Assembly (NCBI GenBank): GCA_965276825.1
Contig: OZ255630.1
Coordinates: 3,658,001-3,722,000, forward strand
Reading direction: 5' to 3'
Source of the DNA: G965276765 sp965276825
GTDB lineage: Bacteria; Actinomycetota; Acidimicrobiia; Acidimicrobiales; Palsa-688
DNA length: 64,000 nucleotides
Positions within the stretch are counted from its first letter, which is position 1. Each line of letters starts with the position of its first letter. A model generated the notes under the pieces. That model was not told the origin of the DNA and ran no database searches. It worked only from the letters and a program-made list of their open reading frames with translations. Of this stretch, positions 59,127 through 64,000 are shown piece by piece. The position numbers were made by a program, and so were the translations under genes.

Positions 59127-60013
59127 GCGAGGGGGACGCCGCGCCTGGCGTCGACATCCTCGCCAGGTTCGCCTCGCTCCTCCCGTCCCTGGCACCATCG
59201 GAGCAGCGAGTCGGGCGGGTGATCCTCGCCGACGCCGAGCACGCCGCCAGCCTGACCATCACCGACCTCGCCCGCCTGGCGGAGACCTCCGAGACGACGG
59301 TGATCCGCTTCTGCCGGTCCGTCGGCGTGGGCAGCTATCCCCACCTGCGCATCACGCTGGCCACCGCCGCCGGTCGGGCGCGTGCCGACGCGACGCCGCG
59401 CCTTTCCCCCGACATCGACGCCGACGACGACCTGCGGGCGGTCGTGGCCAAGGTCGGCGCGGCCGACGCCAAGGCGGTCGCCGACACGGTCGCCAACGTC
59501 GACGCCGACGCCCTCGGCGCGGTCGTGGCCGCGGTCGCCGCCGCTCGGCGCGTGGACGTCTACGGCGTCGCGGCCAGCGGCTACGTCGCGTTGGACCTGC
59601 AACAGAAGCTGCACCGCATCGGCCTCACCGTCTTCGCCTGGAGCGATCCGCACATGGCCATCCCATCGGCGGCCAACCTCACCTCCGACGACGTCGCCAT
59701 CGGCATCAGCCACACCGGCACGACGATCGACACCATCGACGCGCTCGCCCAGGGGCGTCGGGCGGGCGCCACCACCGTGGCGGTCACCAACTTCGCCCGC
59801 TCGCCCATCGCCAAGGTGGCCGACCTGGTCCTGCAGACGTCGGTGTCGGAGACGACCCTGCGCTCCGGGGCCATGGCCAGCCGCATCGCCGAGCTCACCC
59901 TGGTCGACTGCCTGTTCGTCGGGGTGGCGCAGCGCCAGTACCCGGCCACGCTGGCCGCACTGGAGCGGACGAGGACATCGGTGCGGCCCCGCCACCGCGG
60001 ACGCCAGCGCTAG
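59123..60013 (+). CDS. MurR/RpiR-family regulator
   Basis: Regulator of 296 aa. N-terminal HTH_6 (SLAPSEQRVGRVILADAEHA, ITDLARLAETSETTVIRFCR) and a C-terminal SIS sugar-phosphate-binding domain (RRVDVYGVAASGYVALDLQQ, AIGISHTGTTIDTIDALA). The likely effector is MurNAc-6-P or GlcNAc-6-P. TTG 59123 overlaps the nagA stop. It probably controls nagA-rpiR, nagB, murQ and the lipoprotein gene at 63539 through the shared 13-bp motif. Its stop shares CTAG with the convergent murQ stop. Confidence 0.92.
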   Translation: MSEGDAAPGVDILARFASLLPSLAPSEQRVGRVILADAEHAASLTITDLARLAETSETTVIRFCRSVGVGSYPHLRITLATAAGRARADATPRLSPDIDADDDLRAVVAKVGAADAKAVADTVANVDADALGAVVAAVAAARRVDVYGVAASGYVALDLQQKLHRIGLTVFAWSDPHMAIPSAANLTSDDVAIGISHTGTTIDTIDALAQGRRAGATTVAVTNFARSPIAKVADLVLQTSVSETTLRSGAMASRIAELTLVDCLFVGVAQRQYPATLAALERTRTSVRPRHRGRQR

Positions 60014-60960
60014 GAGCCGGCCAGCCCGGCGAGGGCGGTGGCGACGACGCCGCCGGCACCGGCCAGCGCGGCCCGGGCCGCTGAAGCGTCGACCCCGGCG
60101 CGCAGCGCCACCAACGCGGTCTTGGCCTCGCTGCCCGACGCGGCGAGGGCCGCCTCGCAGTCGGCCTCGTCCACGCCGGTCGCCTGCACGAGCAGGTGGA
60201 CGAGGCGCCCCCGCAGCTTGGCGTTGCTGGCCACGACGTCGACCATCAGGTTCGACCACGTCCGGCCGGTGCGGACCATGACCGCGGTCGAGAAGGCGTT
60301 GAGGACCAGCTTCTGCGCCGTCGCCGACTTCATCCGGGTGGATCCGGTGACGACCTCGGGGCCCGTGTCCACGCAGACGAAGGTGTCCGCCCACTCGGAC
60401 AGCGGCGCCTCGGGGTTGGACGACACGAGCGCAGTGTGGGCGCCCACCTCGCGGGCTCGGCGGAGGGCACCCCCGACGTAGCGGGTGTAGCCGGACGCGG
60501 CCAGGCCGACCACCACGTCGCCGGGCCGGACCGTGGCCGCCTCGACGCGACCCTGGGCCTCGTCGTCCTCGGCTCCCTCCTTGGCCCGCCGCACGGCACC
60601 GTCGCCGCCGGCCAGGTGGGCGACGAAGAGACCGTCGGGCACCCCGAAGGTGGGCGGCAGCTCCGCGGCGTCGAGCAGTCCGAGGCGACCGGAGCTGCCG
60701 GCACCGAAGTAGTGCACGCATCCGCCGGCGTCGATCCGCTCGACGGTGACGTCGACCAGCTCGGCCAGCTCCGGGAGGGTGGCGCGCACCGCGGCCGGGA
60801 CGGTGGCGTCCTCGTCGTTGATGCGCTCGAGCAGCGCGAGCACCGGGAGGGTGTCGATGTCGGTGGTGCGCGCGTTGCGCTCCTCGGTGGGCGAGTCCAC
60901 CCTGATCACCCCGTCGGTCACCGGTGCGTCCGGCCGTCGGGGCCGTTGCAGGGGATTCAC
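60010..60960 (-). CDS. murQ: N-acetylmuramic acid 6-phosphate etherase
   Basis: MurQ of 316 aa, cleaving the D-lactyl ether of MurNAc-6-P to give GlcNAc-6-P. SIS-fold motifs are GAGSSGRLGLLDAAELPP, the catalytic Glu region AKEGAEDDEAQGRVEAA, SGYTRYVGGALRRAREVGAH and TGSTRMKSATAQKLVLNAFS. The N-terminal RVDSPTEERNART matches the family. Just upstream of its ATG (60961-60973) lies GTCAAAAGGTTAC, a weaker copy of the operator-like motif. Confidence 0.96.
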   Translation of the reverse strand: MNPLQRPRRPDAPVTDGVIRVDSPTEERNARTTDIDTLPVLALLERINDEDATVPAAVRATLPELAELVDVTVERIDAGGCVHYFGAGSSGRLGLLDAAELPPTFGVPDGLFVAHLAGGDGAVRRAKEGAEDDEAQGRVEAATVRPGDVVVGLAASGYTRYVGGALRRAREVGAHTALVSSNPEAPLSEWADTFVCVDTGPEVVTGSTRMKSATAQKLVLNAFSTAVMVRTGRTWSNLMVDVVASNAKLRGRLVHLLVQATGVDEADCEAALAASGSEAKTALVALRAGVDASAARAALAGAGGVVATALAGLAGS

Positions 60961-60961
60961 G

Positions 60962-61150
60962 TCAAAAGGTTACGGGCCTGATTGGAGCATCGCAAGTAAG
61001 TGACAACCGGTACCGGACCTGCGGCGCGCCCCACTCGGGGTCGACGACCGTGGTCCCGTCGAAGCGGAAGCCGGCGCGCCAGGCGGCGACGGGGACGCGG
61101 GCCAGGTCGGCGGCGTCGTCGGACGTGGCGCCCCGCAGCGCCACGTTCAC
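60962..61150 (-). CDS. Short GNAT-like N-terminal remnant or small protein
   Basis: Predicted 62-aa protein from GTG 61150, overlapping the anmK stop (GTGA). The first 25 residues (ATSDDAADLARVPVAAWRAG) resemble the N-terminus of GNAT acetyltransferases, but the acetyl-CoA core is absent, so it is either a remnant or a chance coupled frame. It occupies the murQ upstream region and would overlap murQ promoter elements. Confidence 0.4.
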   Translation of the reverse strand: MNVALRGATSDDAADLARVPVAAWRAGFRFDGTTVVDPEWGAPQVRYRLSLTCDAPIRPVTF

Positions 61151-62322
61151 CGTCCGGCGATCCGCAGCCGGGTGGGGCGGGAGGCGGCGGGGGCGGGCAG
61201 GACCAGCGGGCCGGCGCCGGGGGTGACCGACCCGAGGATCGAGCCCGTGGACGCGCCGGTGGCGGACGCGTAGGTGCCTTCGAGGCCGTGGACGGCCAGG
61301 TACCCGAGCAATGCGAAGAGGTACGCCTCCTTGGCCTGGGCGGGCAGCCCGTACGCCTCGAAGGGCGCGACCACGGTCGGGGCGGCGAGGGCGGCGATGC
61401 GGGCCATGAGCACCGGGTTGCGCACCCCGCCGCCGGCGACGACCAGCTCGTCGAGGTCGTGGTCCCTGCAGGTCCGGGCGACGAGGCGGGCGGTCAGCTC
61501 CGTGAGGGTGGCCAGCAGGTCGTCGGTCCCCAGCTGGGCGGCGCCCGGCACGGCGCTGACGTAGCCGGCGTGGAAGAGCTCCTTGCCCGTCGACTTGGGT
61601 GCGGGCAGGCGGTAGTAGGGCTCGTCGAGCAGGCGGGCGAGCACGGCCGGCTCGACGCGACCCCGCCCGGCTATGGCCCCTTCTGCGTCCATGCGTGCCG
61701 CACCGCCAGTGGCCGCGGCCACGGCGCTGTCCATCAGGGCGCTGGCCGGCCCGATGTCGTAGGCGATCACCTCGCCTGCAGGGTTGCGCACGGTGATGTT
61801 GGCGATCCCGCCGAGGTTGAGCGAGCCCCGGCTGGCGCCGTCGTGGAGGACCAGCAGGGCGTCGAGCGTCGAGGCCAGCGGGGCGCCGTGCCCTCCGCGG
61901 GTGATGTCCCGGCTGCGGAGGTCGGACACGACCGGGACGCCGGTGGCCTCAGCGATCCACGCCGGCGCGCCGAGCTGGAGCGTGCCGAGGGCGTGGGTCT
62001 CCTCCACCCAGTGGAAGACCGTCTGGCCGTGGGAGACGATCAGGTCGGCGCCTTCCTCGGCCAAGGCCCGCTGCGCCGCCCGCGCGGCGGCTCCGAAGAG
62101 CTGCCCGAGCTCCGTGTCGAGCCGGCACACGTCCTCCACGGTGGTGGAGTTGGGGGGCAGGCAGGCGGCGATGCGGGCGCGGAGCCGGTCGGGGAAGGCG
62201 GTGGTGTGCAGGCCCCGGGGGGACAGCACCACCTCCTCGCCTTCCAGCTCGAAGTCGGCGACGGCAGAGTCGACGGCGTCGAAGGAGGTGCCGCTGATCA
62301 TCCCGACAACGGTCATCCTCAC
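61147..62322 (-). CDS. anmK: Anhydro-N-acetylmuramic acid kinase
   Basis: AnmK of about 391 aa, hydrolysing and phosphorylating 1,6-anhydroMurNAc to MurNAc-6-P, the substrate of MurQ next door. Family motifs are VVGMISGTSFDAVDSAVADF, VSHGQTVFHWVEE, GSLNLGGIANITV, YDIGPASALMDSAVAAATGG and LVVAGGGVRNPVLMARIA. GTG 62322 (or ATG 62316) is chosen; the longer open frame to 62451 overlaps the serine hydrolase gene. Confidence 0.95.
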   Translation of the reverse strand: MRMTVVGMISGTSFDAVDSAVADFELEGEEVVLSPRGLHTTAFPDRLRARIAACLPPNSTTVEDVCRLDTELGQLFGAAARAAQRALAEEGADLIVSHGQTVFHWVEETHALGTLQLGAPAWIAEATGVPVVSDLRSRDITRGGHGAPLASTLDALLVLHDGASRGSLNLGGIANITVRNPAGEVIAYDIGPASALMDSAVAAATGGAARMDAEGAIAGRGRVEPAVLARLLDEPYYRLPAPKSTGKELFHAGYVSAVPGAAQLGTDDLLATLTELTARLVARTCRDHDLDELVVAGGGVRNPVLMARIAALAAPTVVAPFEAYGLPAQAKEAYLFALLGYLAVHGLEGTYASATGASTGSILGSVTPGAGPLVLPAPAASRPTRLRIAGR

Positions 62323-62335
62323 GGGCAGTCCTGTC

Positions 62336-63454
62336 TCAGGCGTGCAGGTGGCGGTGGGCGGCGTCGAGCGCGGCGCTGGCCATCGCCTCGGTGGCGGCGG
62401 GCTCGCCGCGCACGTGCAGGCGGTTGGTGACCAGGGCGAAGGTGGCGCCATGGCCGGGGATCACGGCGAAGGCGACCCCGGGGAAACCGGTGTGGCCGTA
62501 GGCGGCCTGGCGGCAGCCGGCCAGCTCGGTCTCCCAGGACCGCAGCCCGAGGGCCTGCCCGGGGTCAGGACCTGCGGTCAGCAGGGTGCGCACCGCCGCG
62601 GCCGACAGCGGGCCGGCACCGTCGAGGGCGGCGAGCAGCCCGTTGCCGAAGCGCAGCAGATCGCCGGCGGTCGAGAACAGCCCGGCGTGGCCGGCGACAC
62701 CTCCGAAGGCATGGAAGGTGTTGCCGTCGTTGACCTCGCCGACGAGCACGCGGGCGCGCCAACCGCCGAAGCGGCCGGCGTCGGCCGACACCGGATAGGG
62801 CACGCCGGTGCGGACCATCCGCTCCTCGATGGCGTCGCCGGTGGAGCTGGCCGCGACCGTCGCGCCGGGCACGGGTCGAGCGTAGGACGTGGTCCCGAGG
62901 CCGAAGGGGACGCCCACCAGCCGGTCGAACGCCGTCGCCAGGTCGGATCCGGCCAGGTGCGCGACGACGGCGCCGAGGAGGAGAAAGCCCACGTCGGAGT
63001 AGTGCCGGCCGGTGCCAGGGGGATAGCGCAGCGGCAGCCGGGAAGCGGCATCGAGGGCGGCCTCGCCGTCCGGGGCGTCCAGGTACAGCGGCCACCACTC
63101 CCACAGGCCGCCCCGGTGGCGGAGCAGATCCTCGAGGGAGGCCGACCCGGCGGGGCGGCCACGCATCCAGGCGAGCATCGTGTCGACCCTGCGCTCGACG
63201 GCCACCTCTCCGGCATCCACGAGCGCAGCCAGCGCCGCGGTGGTGGCCACCACCTTGGTGAGCGAGCCCACGTCGGCCCGGGTGTGGACGTCCATCGGCG
63301 GCGGATCGGCCAGCGCGCCCGCTTCGTCGAAGCGCTGGGCGACGCCGTCGGCCGCCCACTCGGTCCTGGCGGCGACCGAAACGGCCAGACAGACCCCGGG
63401 GGGCGCGCCCTCGGCCGCCCGCAGCTCGGCGACGGCGTCGCTGATCGGTCCCAC
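62336..63454 (-). CDS. Serine hydrolase of the beta-lactamase (class C) family
   Basis: Protein of 372 aa with the penicillin-binding-protein-like serine hydrolase fold. SxxK nucleophile in VGSLTKVVATTAALAAL, Tyr motif RHYSDVGFLLLGAVVAHL, and the third motif HTG in YGHTGFPGVAF. No signal peptide is seen. It is 14 bases upstream of anmK in the same operon, so a role in trimming imported muropeptides or as a cytoplasmic peptidase/amidase is plausible; antibiotic resistance is less likely. Confidence 0.88.
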   Translation of the reverse strand: MGPISDAVAELRAAEGAPPGVCLAVSVAARTEWAADGVAQRFDEAGALADPPPMDVHTRADVGSLTKVVATTAALAALVDAGEVAVERRVDTMLAWMRGRPAGSASLEDLLRHRGGLWEWWPLYLDAPDGEAALDAASRLPLRYPPGTGRHYSDVGFLLLGAVVAHLAGSDLATAFDRLVGVPFGLGTTSYARPVPGATVAASSTGDAIEERMVRTGVPYPVSADAGRFGGWRARVLVGEVNDGNTFHAFGGVAGHAGLFSTAGDLLRFGNGLLAALDGAGPLSAAAVRTLLTAGPDPGQALGLRSWETELAGCRQAAYGHTGFPGVAFAVIPGHGATFALVTNRLHVRGEPAATEAMASAALDAAHRHLHA

Positions 63455-63484
63455 CGAGGCGACGCTAGCCGGGATCGTGACTGC

Positions 63485-63520
63485 TTGACACTCTCGCGAT
63501 GTGATTCGTAAGATAGTTAC
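63485..63520 (+). promoter_or_regulatory. Promoter and operator-like site of the lipoprotein gene
   Basis: TTGACA (63485-63490), an 18-base spacer and TAAGAT (63509-63514) form a good promoter. It overlaps the inverted repeat GTAA-GATAG-TTAC (63508-63520), the same motif as between nagB and nagA. A regulator bound there would cover the -10 box. Confidence 0.7.
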
Positions 63521-63538
63521 CTACCTCGGAGGGAAACG

Positions 63539-64000
63539 ATGCGCACCAGGTCCATCGGTCGTGGCAAGGCGGCGGCGGCGCTGCTGGTGGGGGCGGCACT
63601 GGTCGCGTCGGCCTGCGGCAGCTCCGGGACGTCCAAGAGCTCGGCCGCCGGGGGCTCGGGGAGCCCCGGCAGCTCGTCCACCTTCGTCGTGGCGGACACG
63701 TCGAGCGTGCAGAAGCTCGACCCGGCCGTGATCACCAACTTCCTCGACTTCCAGGCCCTCGGCATGATCTACCAGACGCTCGTCACCCTGAGCTCCTCGT
63801 TGCAGGTCGAGCCGCAGCTGGCCACCAGCTGGCACCTGAGCAACGCCAACCGGACGTTGACCTTCGACCTGCGCCACGGGGTCACCTTCGACGACGGGTC
63901 CGCCTTCACGTCCGCCGACGTCAAGGCGACCTTCGAGCGCATCCTCGCGCCCGGCACCGGCGCCGCCGCGGCGTCGTACCTGGCCACCGTGAAGTCGATC
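63539..64000 (+). CDS. ABC transporter substrate-binding lipoprotein, family 5 (partial at window end)
   Basis: An open frame runs off the window end. ATG 63539 is preceded by GGAGGG. A signal peptide with lipobox (LLVGAALVASACGSSG) is followed by a Ser/Gly linker and a family-5 (DppA/OppA-like) start: QKLDPAVITNFLDFQALGMI, LVTLSSSLQVEPQLATSWHL, LTFDLRHGVTFDDGSAFTSA. It probably binds a peptide or muropeptide for an importer encoded beyond the window, which fits the adjacent anmK, serine hydrolase and murQ genes. Confidence 0.92.
   Translation, partial: MRTRSIGRGKAAAALLVGAALVASACGSSGTSKSSAAGGSGSPGSSSTFVVADTSSVQKLDPAVITNFLDFQALGMIYQTLVTLSSSLQVEPQLATSWHLSNANRTLTFDLRHGVTFDDGSAFTSADVKATFERILAPGTGAAAASYLATVKSI

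Noticed and set aside
62336..63454. Antibiotic-resistance beta-lactamase
   Set aside because: There is no signal peptide, and the gene sits in an operon with anmK; the class C fold is shared by many peptidases and esterases.

Overview
The window is GC-rich DNA with dense, often overlapping genes (ATGA, GTGA and TTGA stop/start junctions) and frequent GTG/TTG starts. This suggests a high-GC Actinomycetota chromosome. Gene content (mycothiol-like GT4/PIG-L pair, WYL and MmyB-type regulators, DHA2 exporters, acyl-CoA enzymes) fits a soil or aquatic actinobacterium, possibly Acidimicrobiia-like. No rRNA or other taxonomic marker is present, so the placement is inference.

Layout. (1) 1-14.3 kb, housekeeping-like: GNAT acetyltransferase, DNA polymerase III delta' (holB), a CaiB-type CoA-transferase coupled to an amidase, a cysteine-less DksA/TraR-like protein, glutamate decarboxylase, a WYL regulator divergent from an MFS exporter, a coupled glycosyltransferase/PIG-L deacetylase/Gfo-Idh oxidoreductase operon, and a DMT transporter. 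Two gene-free stretches here carry tandem and long direct repeats. (2) 14.6-20.5 kb, a decaying integrative element next to tRNA-Thr(CGT): frameshifted tyrosine integrase, excisionase-like protein, VapBC-like pair, Xre/MbcA/ParS-like antitoxin and a multiply frameshifted gene with a BTAD/SARP-like end. (3) 20.6-26.4 kb, an intact and visibly less GC-rich cassette: GntR regulator, PEP-mutase/isocitrate-lyase-family enzyme, an atypical HMGL-like enzyme and a polar amino-acid-type ABC transporter. (4) 26.4-29.5 kb, nested insertion sequences: an intact IS3 element inside a dead IS1380-family transposase. (5) 29.5-33.2 kb, an arsenic locus (arsR, arsI, acr3, arsC and a broken flavoprotein), ending at a sharp junction with a truncated LVIVD-repeat gene. 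(6) 33.2-40.5 kb, detoxification-type genes and fragments. (7) 40.5-53.7 kb, a LacI-controlled sugar-acid locus. (8) 53.7-57 kb, an SDR, an MmyB-type regulator and a GlcD-type oxidase. (9) 57-64 kb, an amino-sugar/muropeptide recovery cluster.

How the genes work together. In region 7 the ABC importer brings in a sugar or sugar acid. AGE-family isomerase, SDR, enolase-superfamily dehydratase and UxuA would convert it to 2-keto-3-deoxygluconate, which KdgK-like kinase and Eda-like aldolase would split to pyruvate and glyceraldehyde-3-phosphate. LacI sits divergently, with a perfect palindrome just downstream of a strong promoter. In region 9, AnmK and MurQ feed MurNAc-derived sugars to GlcNAc-6-P, NagA deacetylates it, and NagB makes fructose-6-P. 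An RpiR regulator lies in the operon, and related 13-bp sites lie upstream of nagB/nagA, murQ and the last lipoprotein gene.

Frameshifts and truncations are confined to roughly 14.7-34.7 kb (plus fragments near 40 kb), while genes on both sides and the cargo cassettes inside are intact. This argues for real decay of old mobile DNA rather than uniform sequencing error, though I cannot exclude local indel errors.
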